This document shows, piece by piece, positions 36,739 to 45,735 of a DNA stretch of 64,000 bases. The DNA comes from Tuwongella immobilis (GTDB lineage: Bacteria > Planctomycetota > Planctomycetia > Gemmatales > Gemmataceae). Positions within the stretch are counted from its first letter, which is position 1. The number at the start of each line of letters is the position of its first letter. Under the pieces are notes generated by a model, which made no database searches, was not told the origin of the DNA, and saw only the letters and a program-made list of their open reading frames with translations. Location of the stretch: NCBI RefSeq assembly GCF_901538355.1, contig NZ_LR593887.1:4626920-4690919 (forward strand), written 5' to 3'. A program made the position numbers and the translations under genes.

Positions 36739-37117
36739 CTGAATTGCTCGGGTGAATCGGTGTAAGATAGCAATGGCTGGCGCGCATCCGAAAAAAACCG
36801 ATCCCTGAATTTGGCGAATGAACCGATAGATGGCAGAGTTGATTTTGATATCGTCTGCAATTGTTCAATTGGGTTTCTTCGTGAATGAATCGCGATGCCC
36901 CAAGATTAAGCCGATTCGAGCCGCCCGCAGATGGTGTCAGAAGTCCCTGCGGCTCGGATCCAGACGATCCCAAAAGGGTTCTGGATGACCCCCGTTACCG
37001 TTTGATGATGGAGCGTGTGACAGCCAGAGTCGATTGCCTGGAACTGGGCCATGGAGATGATCGTTGTGCGATCGTCGGCTCCGGGACCGGCTTGGATCGT
37101 AGGGGGAATGAGGGATT
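36739..37117 (+). other. 379-bp gene-poor region upstream of the DUF1573 gene
   Basis: Composition is more AT-rich here, with TTGATTTTGATATCG and CAATTGTTCAATTGGG, the latter a small CAATTG repeat. A 78-codon frame (36885-37121) ends in an ATGA overlap with the next gene, but its protein is Asp/Arg/Pro-rich, looks like unselected sequence and has no ribosome-binding site. I see no convincing promoter. Confidence 0.4.
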
Positions 37118-38089
37118 ATGATACGGCAGATGATGGCGGCTTGCCTGGTTCTGGCTAGCACCGGAATGTTGTCGGCAAGCGAGATGGAAACTTGGTTTTC
37201 GGAACGGGTCAAGGATTTTGGCACGGTTCCCAAGGGACCGGTGCTCACTCATTATTTCCGAATTACCAACCCCACCAACCAACCCATTCAGATCGGCGGC
37301 GTGCGTGTCTCGTGCGGATGCGTTTCGGCTTCCGCGACGCAGAACACCATTCCTCCTGGGCAATCGGCTGCGATCCTCGCCCAGATGGACACGCGTCGCT
37401 ACTCGCGTCCTGTCACGATCTTCGTGACCTTCCTGGCACCGCGCATGGAAGAAGTGACGCTGCAAGTGATGGCCAACACGCGTCTGGACTTGGTGATGAA
37501 CCCAGAAGTGTTGACGTTCTCTCAGATGACGCATGGCCGAGAAGCGCAAGCCCGCGTTCGCGTGTCGGTCTATGGCGATCCTGCGTTCCGCATCCTGAAA
37601 GCCACCAGCGAAAGCACGCTGTTGTCGGTGGAAGCCAAGGCTGCTGCGGGTCAATCGTCGGAAACCGCGTTCGATGTCGTGGCGACTGCGAGCGCCCAAG
37701 TGCCGGTGGGACGATGGTTTGCGGATGTGAATCTGGAAACCACCACAATGGGCAAGATTCGCGTTCCGGTGTCGATCGAAGTGCTCCCCTCGCTGTCTGC
37801 TGCCCCCAGCAATCTGACGCTCGGCAGCATGAGCATGGGACAATCGACCGAACAGCGTGTCATCCTGAAAGGCCCCGAGCCGTTCAAGGTGCTGCAAATC
37901 ACGGGCGTTGACGATCAAGTGAAGGTCACCAAGTCCGGAGATGAAGCCCGCCCCGTGCAGGTGCTGACCATCTCGGTGACTCCCAAGAAGTCCGGTCTGA
38001 TTGATCGCACGATCCGAATCGAAACCGACCTGAAGGGCGACAAAGTGGTGGAAATTCCCGTTCGTGCGGAAGTTTCTCCCAATCCGTAA
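37118..38089 (+). CDS. Exported DUF1573 protein
   Basis: 323 aa with a signal peptide (MIRQMMAACLVLASTGMLSA). The first domain is DUF1573: RVKDFGTVPKGPVLTHYFRITNPTNQPIQIGGVRVSCGCVSAS, with the characteristic CGC, then further Ig/ASH-like beta domains. DUF1573 proteins are exported and common in planctomycetes and Bacteroidetes, with unknown function. GAGGGA lies just before the ATG. A classic hairpin with T-rich tail follows, so the gene is probably monocistronic. Confidence 0.88.
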   Translation: MIRQMMAACLVLASTGMLSASEMETWFSERVKDFGTVPKGPVLTHYFRITNPTNQPIQIGGVRVSCGCVSASATQNTIPPGQSAAILAQMDTRRYSRPVTIFVTFLAPRMEEVTLQVMANTRLDLVMNPEVLTFSQMTHGREAQARVRVSVYGDPAFRILKATSESTLLSVEAKAAAGQSSETAFDVVATASAQVPVGRWFADVNLETTTMGKIRVPVSIEVLPSLSAAPSNLTLGSMSMGQSTEQRVILKGPEPFKVLQITGVDDQVKVTKSGDEARPVQVLTISVTPKKSGLIDRTIRIETDLKGDKVVEIPVRAEVSPNP

Positions 38090-38129
38090 TCTGACAAGGT
38101 CCGAACCCGTCGCCACACCTTGATCCCGT

Positions 38130-38173
38130 ACCCCGGAATGATCGCAATCGATCGCTCCGGGGTTTCGCGTTTT
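38130..38173 (+). terminator. Intrinsic terminator after the DUF1573 gene
   Basis: ACCCCGGA (38130-38137) pairs with TCCGGGGT (38156-38163), and GATCG (38140-38144) pairs with CGATC (38149-38153) around the loop CAAT, separated by 2x2 internal loops. It is followed by TTCGCGTTTT. It isolates the DUF1573 gene from the cluster beginning at 38257. Confidence 0.7.
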
Positions 38174-38256
38174 CCGGCTGCGTTGCTTGTTCCGTCGCGG
38201 CGGCTCGTGGTACCATCACTGGGGTGATTGGTCCCGATTTGGCTGAGTGGTCTGGC

Positions 38257-39081
38257 ATGGATGGCACCCCGTTTACCCGCGAACAGTTGCGCTCGCATGA
38301 TCTGATTTGGATCACGCTGGATACGCTGCGTTACGATGTGGCACAATCCGAATGGCAAGCCGGTCGCACGCCATTTCTGCAATCGAAACTCCCATCCACG
38401 GGATGGGAAGCGCGACACTCGCCGGGCAGCTTCACCTACGCCGCGCATCAGGCATTCTTTGCCGGATTTCTGCCGACGCCGATTCCGCCAGGCCGACACC
38501 CGCGACGATTCGCACTCGCATTTGCCGGCAGCGAAACCACCGGCCCCGATACGTTGGTGTTCGAGACCGAATCGCTCATCGCCGGATTCCGCCAGGCGGG
38601 ATACACCAGCATCTGCATCGGCGGCGTCGGATTTTTCAACCAGCAGACACCCCTTGGCCGCATTCTCCCCAACTATTTCGATGAAGCGCATTGGTCCCCG
38701 AATCTGGGGGTGACCGATCCGGAATCGACGCGGAACCAGGTCGATCTCGCGTTGGAGCGAGCGTCGGCACTCCCCCGCGATCAGCGAATGCTGTTGTTTC
38801 TGAATTGCTCCGCGATTCATCAGCCAAATCGGTTCTATCTGCCGAATGCCACAGATGATACGCTCGAATCGCACGCGGCGGCATTGCGCTATGTCGATGG
38901 TCAACTGCAACGATTATTCGCAGGATTGGCCGAGCGTGCCCCGTTGTTCGCACTCGTGCATTCCGATCACGGCACCGCCTATGGCGAGGACGGCTACACC
39001 GGGCACCGATTGGCCCATCCGGTGGTATGGACGGTTCCGTATGCCGAATTCTGGCAACCGCAGCGGAAGGAGGCCGCATGA
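38257..39081 (+). CDS. STM4013/SEN3800-like hydrolase (alkaline phosphatase superfamily)
   Basis: 274 aa from the ATG at 38257; an in-frame GTG at 38224 would add 11 residues. The start of the fold is visible in HDLIWITLDTLRYDVA, where the Asp and Thr lie where sulfatases place metal and nucleophile residues, and the C-terminal metal site in ALVHSDHGTAYGEDGYTGHRLAHPV. The middle has GSFTYAAHQAFFAGFLPTP. The whole pattern matches the STM4013 family known from Salmonella and scattered bacteria, always next to two radical SAM genes. No signal peptide is seen, so it is cytosolic. Its stop overlaps the next start (ATGA). Confidence 0.8.
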   Translation: MDGTPFTREQLRSHDLIWITLDTLRYDVAQSEWQAGRTPFLQSKLPSTGWEARHSPGSFTYAAHQAFFAGFLPTPIPPGRHPRRFALAFAGSETTGPDTLVFETESLIAGFRQAGYTSICIGGVGFFNQQTPLGRILPNYFDEAHWSPNLGVTDPESTRNQVDLALERASALPRDQRMLLFLNCSAIHQPNRFYLPNATDDTLESHAAALRYVDGQLQRLFAGLAERAPLFALVHSDHGTAYGEDGYTGHRLAHPVVWTVPYAEFWQPQRKEAA

Positions 39082-40415
39082 ATCCGATCCCCACGCTCAG
39101 CGATTTAACCGCGCGATTGAGCCGAACTCCCTATCAGGGCTACGTTTACGCCTATCCGCACAAGACTGCGTACCGCCCGCTCACCCCGCCACGATCGCTG
39201 GCATCGGTCTGGAGCGAGCAACCGCAAGATTCGCTGTTTCTATACGTCCACATTCCGTTTTGCGGAATGCGCTGTGGATTCTGCAACCTGTTCACGCAGG
39301 CCAATCCGGTCGATTCGCTGGTGACGCTCTATCGGGATGCGCTCGATCGGCAGATGCTCCGCACCCGAGCCGCCCTGCCCGATGCCCGCTTCGCGCGGCT
39401 GGCCATCGGCGGCGGCACCCCGACCTACCTCGACTTGCCGGACCTGATCGGCCTGTTCGAGCGAATGCGGACGATTTTCGGCGTCGATCCGCGGCAGATT
39501 CCAACGGGGATCGAAGTTTCCCCGGAGACGGTGACACCCGAGAAACTCGCGTTCCTGCGGGAAATCGGCGTGCAGCGCATTAGCATGGGCGTGCAATCAT
39601 TCCGGGAGAATGAGACAAAGCACGCCGGGCGACCGCAGAAGTTGGCCACCGTGCATACCGCGATCGAAGCCATTACCGCACAACGCTTTCCGATTCGCAA
39701 TCTCGATCTGATTTACGGCATGCCCGAACAGACGCTTGATACGTGGGATGATTCGCTGCGGCAAACCCTGGCGATTCGCCCCGAGGAGATTTATCTCTAT
39801 CCGTTGTATGTTCGTCCGCTCACCGGATTGGGCAAATCCGATCGCGAATGGGACGATATTCGCATCGCCTGCTATCGGCACGCGGTCGGGGTGTTGACCA
39901 ATGCGGGCTATCGGCAAGTGTCGATGCGAATGTTCCGACTGGCGGAATTACCGCACGATTCCGGGCCAGATTACTGCTGCCAGCGCGATGGCATGCTGGG
40001 ATTGGGCTGCGGCGCGCGTTCCTACACGGCTGGCTTGCACTATTCCGGCGAATATGCGGTCGGGTCGCAATCGGTGCGGTCGATTCTCCGCGATTATGTC
40101 GCCCGCAGCGATGCCGACTTCGACCGCGTCGATTTTGGCGTGGAGTTGGATGCCGTCGAACAGCGGCGACGCTGGCTGCTGCAATCGCTGCTCGTCGCCG
40201 AGGGGATGTCTCGGGAATTCTATCGGCAGCGATTCAGCAGCGACGCCCTGGACGATTTCCCCGAATTGTGGGAACTCCCCGAATCGGGATTGGCGAGCAT
40301 CACCGATTTGCACATCACGTTGACAGCATTGGGGTTAGAACGATCGGATACGATTGGGCCGTGGCTGTTTTCCCCGGCGATGCGGCAGCGCATGGAGGCG
40401 TATCAATGGCGTTGA
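39078..40415 (+). CDS. STM4012-like radical SAM protein (HemN-like)
   Basis: 445 aa with AGGAGG five bases before the ATG. The radical SAM 4Fe-4S motif is C62xxxC66xxC69 in LYVHIPFCGMRCGFCNLF, a CGMRCGFCN variant of the HemN-type CxxxCxxC. Further blocks match the HemN/oxygen-independent coproporphyrinogen oxidase branch: LAIGGGTPTYLD, TGIEVSPETV, RISMGVQSF, LDLIYGMPEQ and DGMLGLGCGARSY. It is the STM4012-type family, not HemN itself, because of the N-terminal YQGYVYAYPHKTAYRPL segment and the neighbours. It overlaps both flanking genes and probably uses SAM to generate a radical on an unknown substrate. Confidence 0.88.
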   Translation: MNPIPTLSDLTARLSRTPYQGYVYAYPHKTAYRPLTPPRSLASVWSEQPQDSLFLYVHIPFCGMRCGFCNLFTQANPVDSLVTLYRDALDRQMLRTRAALPDARFARLAIGGGTPTYLDLPDLIGLFERMRTIFGVDPRQIPTGIEVSPETVTPEKLAFLREIGVQRISMGVQSFRENETKHAGRPQKLATVHTAIEAITAQRFPIRNLDLIYGMPEQTLDTWDDSLRQTLAIRPEEIYLYPLYVRPLTGLGKSDREWDDIRIACYRHAVGVLTNAGYRQVSMRMFRLAELPHDSGPDYCCQRDGMLGLGCGARSYTAGLHYSGEYAVGSQSVRSILRDYVARSDADFDRVDFGVELDAVEQRRRWLLQSLLVAEGMSREFYRQRFSSDALDDFPELWELPESGLASITDLHITLTALGLERSDTIGPWLFSPAMRQRMEAYQWR

Positions 40416-41353
40416 ATCTGGCGATGCTCTATCGTGGCTCGCTGGCCAGTTGCAACTACGCCTGCGACTATTGCCCGTTTGCCAAGCGCGTCGATCCGCC
40501 CGAGGCGTTGCGACAAGATCGACAACAGTTGGAGCGTTTCGTCGATTGGATTGCCCATCGTGCAACGATTGCGCCAGAGGATCGCTATTCCGTCTTGGTG
40601 ACGCCGTGGGGCGAGGCGCTGGTGCGGTGGTGGTATGCCGATGCACTGGCCCGGCTGAGTCATCTGCCGAATGTCACCAAATCGGCCATTCAAACGAATC
40701 TTTCCGGCAAACTGGATTGGCTTCCGAGCGCGAATGTCGCCAAGTTGGGGCTGTGGTGCACCTATCACCCCAACGAAGTCACCCGCGAGCGATTCTTGCA
40801 GCAATGTCAACGGCTGCTGGATGCCGGAGTTCCGTTCTCCGTGGGCGTGGTCGGTCTGAAGGAGCATGCCGACGAGATTGCCGCGCTGCGGGCCGCACTG
40901 CCGAAATCGGTGTATTTGTGGATCAATGCCTACAAACGGACGCCCGATTATACTGATTCCGAATTGCTCGAACGATTCACGGCGATTGATCCGCTGTTTC
41001 CCATCAATACGGTTCGGCATCGATCGCAGGGGCATGCGTGTCGCACGGGGGACTCGGTGATCAGTGTCGATGGGGATGGCACGATGCGCCGCTGCCATTT
41101 TGTTCGGGAGCCGATTGGGAATTTGTACGATGCCGATTTTGCCGATGCGCTGCGTCCGCGTCTCTGCGAGAACGCAACCTGTGGTTGTCACATTGGTTAT
41201 GTGCATTTGGAGCGGCTCGGATTGAATCGGGTATTCGGATCAGGCGTATTGGAACGCATCCCGCGCGGAAATGTGGACGGTTCTGAACAATTCCCAGGCG
41301 GACATTTTGACGCAAATCTCTTATCTTGTCCTGAACTCTCCAGAAACGGGTAA
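40406..41353 (+). CDS. STM4011-like radical SAM protein with C-terminal cysteine cluster
   Basis: 315 aa, overlapping the previous gene by ten bases, with GGAGG seven bases before the ATG. The N-terminal motif is C16xxxC20xxC23 (SLASCNYACDYCPFAKR). The C-terminal 80 residues carry more cysteines (GHACRTGD, MRRCHFVREPIGNLY and CENATCGCHIGY) arranged like an auxiliary iron-sulfur (SPASM-type) site. This organisation suggests modification of a peptide or small molecule, but no precursor peptide is visible nearby. It is the third member of the STM4011-4013 set; a STM4014-type gene is absent. Confidence 0.85.
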   Translation: MALNLAMLYRGSLASCNYACDYCPFAKRVDPPEALRQDRQQLERFVDWIAHRATIAPEDRYSVLVTPWGEALVRWWYADALARLSHLPNVTKSAIQTNLSGKLDWLPSANVAKLGLWCTYHPNEVTRERFLQQCQRLLDAGVPFSVGVVGLKEHADEIAALRAALPKSVYLWINAYKRTPDYTDSELLERFTAIDPLFPINTVRHRSQGHACRTGDSVISVDGDGTMRRCHFVREPIGNLYDADFADALRPRLCENATCGCHIGYVHLERLGLNRVFGSGVLERIPRGNVDGSEQFPGGHFDANLLSCPELSRNG

Positions 41354-41386
41354 TCACACGGGAACGAGCCGCGGGGAACCTCAGTC

Positions 41387-44300
41387 ATGGCCGATGTGCC
41401 CATTCGACCGATTCGCAAATTGTTGGTCGCAAACCGCTCGGAAATCGCGATTCGCGTGTTCCGTTCTGCTCACGAGTTGGGCATTCGCACCGTGGCGATT
41501 TACTCGCACGAGGATCGCTTTGCCCTGCACCGCTTCAAGGCAGATGAAGCCTACAAAGTGGGCAAAACCGGCGAGCCGATTCGCGCGTATTTGGACATTC
41601 CCGGCATTGTCGCATTGGCCAAAGAAATCGGTGTGGATGCGATCCACCCTGGCTACGGATTTCTCTCCGAGAATGCCCATTTTGCGCGCGCTTGCCGCGA
41701 AGCCGGCATCATCTTCGTCGGGCCGCAGCCGGAAATTCTTGATGCGCTCGGCGACAAGGTGACCGCCCGACAGATCGCCCAAAAAGCGCAAGTGCCGGTG
41801 CTGTCCGGCTCCAGCGAGCCGCTCGCCGACAATGCTGCGGGCCACGAATTGGCCAACAAGCTCGGCTATCCGGTGATCGTCAAAGCGTCGATGGGTGGTG
41901 GCGGTCGCGGGATGCGGGTCGTGCGATCGGCCGACCAACTCGATAACGCCCTCGATTCCGCCCGACGTGAAGCCGGGGCTGCATTCGGTGTCCCCGATGT
42001 GTTCCTGGAAAAATTCGTCGAACGCGCTCGACATATCGAAGTGCAGATCATCGGCGATAATCACGGCAACCTCGTCCACTTGTTTGAACGCGATTGCTCG
42101 CTGCAACGGCGGCACCAAAAGATTGTCGAGTTGGCCCCCGCCCCGAATCTCGATCCGACCATCCGCGATCAGATTTTGGAATCGGCGCTGAAGATCGGCA
42201 ATGCGGTCTCCGTCAACAACGCCAGCACGGTCGAATTCCTGTACGATGTCGATAGCGGCAAATACTACTTCATCGAAGTCAACCCGCGAATTCAGGTCGA
42301 ACATACGGTCACCGAGCAGGTCACCGGGTACGACATTGTCCGCACGCAAATCCTAGTGGCGCAAGGACATTCGCTCAGCGATCCCGAAGTCGGCCTGGGC
42401 GATCAATCGGCGATCAAGACGCACGGCTGGGCGATTCAATGCCGAATCACCACCGAAGACCCGGCCAACGGATTCCGCCCGGATTACGGCCGACTCACCG
42501 CCTATCGTTCTGGCGCGGGTGCGGGCATTCGGCTGGATGCTGGCAGCGCATTTGGCGGCGCGGTGATTACCCCGTTTTACGATTCGCTGCTGGTGAAATT
42601 GACCGCGCACGGCCTGCGCTTCCATGATGCGGCTCGGCGGGTCGAACGCTGCTTGCAGGAATTCCGCGTGCGCGGCGTGAAGACGAACATTCCGTTCCTC
42701 ATCAACGTCGTCACCCATCCGGAATTTCTCGACTATTCCGTCACCACGCGATTCATCGACGAAACTCCGGCCTTGTTCCAATTCGCCGCTCGTCGGGATC
42801 GTGCTTCGAAGATTCTGTCGTACATTGCCGACATTGTGGTCAACGGCCACCCCGAAGTGGTGAAGAAGAATCCCGCGCGGCCGGTGGCGCAACCGCGTGT
42901 GCCCAGCCGCACGCTCAGCAAGCCCGCCACCCTGCCCAAGGGGACCAAAGACCGCCTGACGGAATTGGGTGCGGAAGGCTTCGCCAAGTGGGTGCGTGAG
43001 CAAAAGCGGCTGATGGTCACCGACACCACCTTCCGCGACGCCCATCAATCGCTGTTTGCGACGCGCATGCGAACGTATGATATGCTGCCGATTGCGCCGT
43101 TCTACGCGCAGCATCTGGCCGATCTGTTCTCGCTGGAATGCTGGGGCGGTGCCACTTTCGATACCTCGATGCGCTTCCTGAAGGAATCGCCGTGGGATCG
43201 TCTGGCGGCAATGCGGGAACGGGTGCCGAATATCCTGTTCCAAATGCTGCTTCGCGCGGCCAATGCGGTCGGCTACACCAACTACCCAGACAACGTCGTT
43301 CAGGCGTTCGTGAAAGAATCGTCGAAGGCGGGTGTCGATGTCTTCCGGATTTTCGATTCGCTCAACTGGGTGCCCAACCTGAAATTGGCGATTGATGCCG
43401 TGCGCGAGACACCGAGTCTGGCCGAAGCGGCGATCTGCTATACCGGCGACATTCTCGACGACAAGCGAGACAAATACACGCTGAAGTATTACGTCGATCT
43501 CGCCAAGCAGCTTGAGAAGTTGGGCACGCACATTCTCGGCATCAAGGACATGGCCGGGTTGCTGAAGCCATATGCGGCGAAGAAGCTGGTGCGAGCGTTG
43601 CGGCAAGAAATCGGGATTCCAATCCACTTCCACACGCACGATTGTGCGGGCGGACAATTGGCATCGTACCTACTCGCCGCCGAAGAGGGAGTCGATATCG
43701 TCGATTGCGCCTCGGCCCCGATGTCCGGGTTGACCTCGCAGCCGAGTTTGAACGCCTTGGCCGAAGCGATGCGCTTCACCGAACGCGATACCGGCTTGTC
43801 GTTTGAATCGCTGCAAGAATCGGCCAACTATTGGGAAGAAGTGCGGAAACTGTACACCGCCTTCGAATCGGGCCAAGGCGCGAGTTCCGCCGAAGTGTAT
43901 CAGCACGAAATGCCCGGTGGCCAATACACCAACTTGCAGCAACAAGCGCAATCGCTGGGGTTGGGCGAACGCTGGCACGAAGTCGGCCGCATGTACGCCC
44001 AAGTCAACCAGATGTTCGGCGACATTGTCAAGGTGACGCCCAGCTCCAAAGTGGTGGGCGATATGACGCTGTTCATGCTCGCCAACAATCTCACCCCCGC
44101 CGAAGTGTTGGATCCGAATAAGGAAATCGCCTTCCCGGATTCGGTGATCGAATTCTTCGAGGGGCGATTGGGTCAGCCAGTGGGCGGTTTCCCCAAAGAC
44201 TTGCAGGCCAAGATTTTGCGTGGCAAGCCGCCGTTGACCGAACGCGCGGGTGCCTCGCTGCCCCCGGCGGATTTCGATGCCGTGCGTCAACAGCTCGAAT

Positions 44301-44863
44301 CGAAGTTGGGTCGATCGCCGGAAGATCAAGAAGTGCTGGACCACCTGCTGTATCCGCGGGTGTTCGCCGACTTTGTCGATCACGTCAGTAAGTATTCCGA
44401 TACATCGGGGCTGCCGACGACGGTCTTCTTCTACGGCATGGAAACATCCGACGAAGTGCAAGTCGAGATTGAGCCAGGCAAAACGCTGGTGATCAAGTTC
44501 CTGACCGTGGGCGAGCCGACGCCGGATGGCTATCGACCGGTTTACTTTGAACTCAACGGCCAGCCGCGCGATGTGCTGGTGGTGGATAAGAAACTGGCGG
44601 CGGTCAGTTCGGCCAAGTCGCGACCCAAGGCGGAATCGGGCAATCCGCTGCATGTGGGTGCCCCGATGCCGGGTGCGCTCGTGAATGTGGCCGTGTCGGT
44701 GGGCGATTCCGTGGTGGCGGGCCAGAAGCTGCTCACGCTGGAAGCGATGAAGATGGAAACCACGCTCGTGGCCGAACGGGCCGCGAAAGTGGCCGAGATT
44801 CTGATTCGCGCTGGCACGCAAGTCAACGCCGGCGATCTGCTGATCCGTCTAGAAAACAGCTAA
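41387..44863 (+). CDS. pyc: Pyruvate carboxylase
   Basis: 1158 aa, a full-length single-chain enzyme. Residues about 8-460 form the biotin carboxylase domain (LLVANRSEIAIRVFRSAHELGI, the ATP loop GGGGRGMRVV, and VEFLYDVDSGKYYFIEVNPRIQVEHTVTEQ). Residues about 540-830 form the carboxyltransferase TIM barrel (DTTFRDAHQSLFATRMRTYD, FHTHDCAGGQLASYLLAAEEGVD). The C-terminal biotinyl domain carries Lys1122 in EAMKMETT. It makes oxaloacetate from pyruvate and bicarbonate using ATP. The gene stands alone, followed by a large inverted repeat. Confidence 0.97.
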   Translation: MADVPIRPIRKLLVANRSEIAIRVFRSAHELGIRTVAIYSHEDRFALHRFKADEAYKVGKTGEPIRAYLDIPGIVALAKEIGVDAIHPGYGFLSENAHFARACREAGIIFVGPQPEILDALGDKVTARQIAQKAQVPVLSGSSEPLADNAAGHELANKLGYPVIVKASMGGGGRGMRVVRSADQLDNALDSARREAGAAFGVPDVFLEKFVERARHIEVQIIGDNHGNLVHLFERDCSLQRRHQKIVELAPAPNLDPTIRDQILESALKIGNAVSVNNASTVEFLYDVDSGKYYFIEVNPRIQVEHTVTEQVTGYDIVRTQILVAQGHSLSDPEVGLGDQSAIKTHGWAIQCRITTEDPANGFRPDYGRLTAYRSGAGAGIRLDAGSAFGGAVITPFYDSLLVKLTAHGLRFHDAARRVERCLQEFRVRGVKTNIPFLINVVTHPEFLDYSVTTRFIDETPALFQFAARRDRASKILSYIADIVVNGHPEVVKKNPARPVAQPRVPSRTLSKPATLPKGTKDRLTELGAEGFAKWVREQKRLMVTDTTFRDAHQSLFATRMRTYDMLPIAPFYAQHLADLFSLECWGGATFDTSMRFLKESPWDRLAAMRERVPNILFQMLLRAANAVGYTNYPDNVVQAFVKESSKAGVDVFRIFDSLNWVPNLKLAIDAVRETPSLAEAAICYTGDILDDKRDKYTLKYYVDLAKQLEKLGTHILGIKDMAGLLKPYAAKKLVRALRQEIGIPIHFHTHDCAGGQLASYLLAAEEGVDIVDCASAPMSGLTSQPSLNALAEAMRFTERDTGLSFESLQESANYWEEVRKLYTAFESGQGASSAEVYQHEMPGGQYTNLQQQAQSLGLGERWHEVGRMYAQVNQMFGDIVKVTPSSKVVGDMTLFMLANNLTPAEVLDPNKEIAFPDSVIEFFEGRLGQPVGGFPKDLQAKILRGKPPLTERAGASLPPADFDAVRQQLESKLGRSPEDQEVLDHLLYPRVFADFVDHVSKYSDTSGLPTTVFFYGMETSDEVQVEIEPGKTLVIKFLTVGEPTPDGYRPVYFELNGQPRDVLVVDKKLAAVSSAKSRPKAESGNPLHVGAPMPGALVNVAVSVGDSVVAGQKLLTLEAMKMETTLVAERAAKVAEILIRAGTQVNAGDLLIRLENS

Positions 44864-44873
44864 GTTCGTCACT

Positions 44874-44909
44874 CCCCTCGTCCTGGCGACTCCCTGCCAA
44901 GACGAGGGG
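44874..44909. terminator. 14-bp inverted repeat after pyruvate carboxylase
   Basis: CCCCTCGTCCTGGC (44874-44887) pairs with GCCAAGACGAGGGG (44896-44909) with one C-A mismatch and an eight-base loop. It lies 11 bp after the pyruvate carboxylase stop and upstream of the convergent zinc-ribbon gene's end. No U-run. Confidence 0.6.
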
Positions 44910-44972
44910 CAATTCGGATGATTCGCTCGTGCATTCCACCCGCAGTTCTCGGGAATCACGAGCGGGGCATCG

Positions 44973-45545
44973 TCATTCCGCCTGGGTTGCAGCCGGTGGA
45001 TCATTCAGCGATTTGCCGAAATACACGCCGCCGACAAAACTCAAAAACATCAAAAACAGCGCAATCAGCACAAACACAACGACCCGACCGCGCGTTAGGA
45101 TAATCAAACCATTGCGGACCGTGGGCATGGGCTGTGGCGCAGCCGGCGGCATGGGAACCGGATTGGGCCGCGGCATCGGCATCGGCACCGGCTTGGGATC
45201 ATCGCCCATCGTTTCGGTACGCGGAATCGCCGAGAGCGGCGGTTGATGCCGCACCGGTTCGGGCGCGTTGAGAATCTTCGATATGTCCCCTTCGAACAAT
45301 TTTGCCGCAGGTGGTGCCGCCGCCGGTTGCCCCGAGGCGAGCGGATTCATGGGCGCGGGTTTCGGGACACTTGGGATCGGTTGGGGCGGCGGGGTGATCG
45401 GCCCATCCACCGATTCGGGATCTTCTTCTGGAGTGGGCACACGGAGTTGCTTTTTGCAACTCGGGCATGCGACAATCGAACCCGCTTTGCGAGTCGCAAT
45501 GCCCAACTGCGTGTTACAATAGACGCAGAAAAAACGAATCGGCAT
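44973..45545 (-). CDS. Zinc-ribbon, proline-rich single-pass membrane protein
   Basis: 190 aa, ATG at 45545 with AGGAAG eight bases upstream. The N-terminus is a zinc ribbon (FFCVYCNTQLGIATRKAGSIVACPSCKKQLRVP, two CxxC pairs). A proline-rich, probably disordered stretch of about 100 residues follows. Near the C-terminus a hydrophobic helix (VVVFVLIALFLMFLSFVGGVYFG) anchors it in the membrane with a short tail. The zinc ribbon would be cytosolic. The arrangement is common among planctomycete proteins of unknown role. It is divergent from the large exported protein, with 190 bp between starts. Confidence 0.75.
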   Translation of the reverse strand: MPIRFFCVYCNTQLGIATRKAGSIVACPSCKKQLRVPTPEEDPESVDGPITPPPQPIPSVPKPAPMNPLASGQPAAAPPAAKLFEGDISKILNAPEPVRHQPPLSAIPRTETMGDDPKPVPMPMPRPNPVPMPPAAPQPMPTVRNGLIILTRGRVVVFVLIALFLMFLSFVGGVYFGKSLNDPPAATQAE

Positions 45546-45735
45546 GTCACGGTCTTCCTGGCTGACACAATCAGAGTGGGAGTCGGCATCTATTTTGCCC
45601 CAACGCCATTCCGAGTGCAACGGCTTGCTTGACCTGTCGATTCGGAATGAAACAATGATTGCGTGGAATATCCGGTCTGCACGGAGAATCCCCCGAACTG
45701 GCCATCCCTTTGCACCCCTCACGAGGCAACCGGGT

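Noticed and set aside
36885-37121. A 78-codon frame overlapping the DUF1573 start by an ATGA.
   Set aside because: No ribosome-binding site, and the Asp/Arg/Pro-rich composition looks unselected; the overlap alone is not enough to call a gene.
39078-40415. Calling the radical SAM protein HemN (coproporphyrinogen III dehydrogenase).
   Set aside because: The N-terminal segment and its position between STM4013- and STM4011-like genes indicate the STM4012 family; HemN similarity is superfamily-wide.
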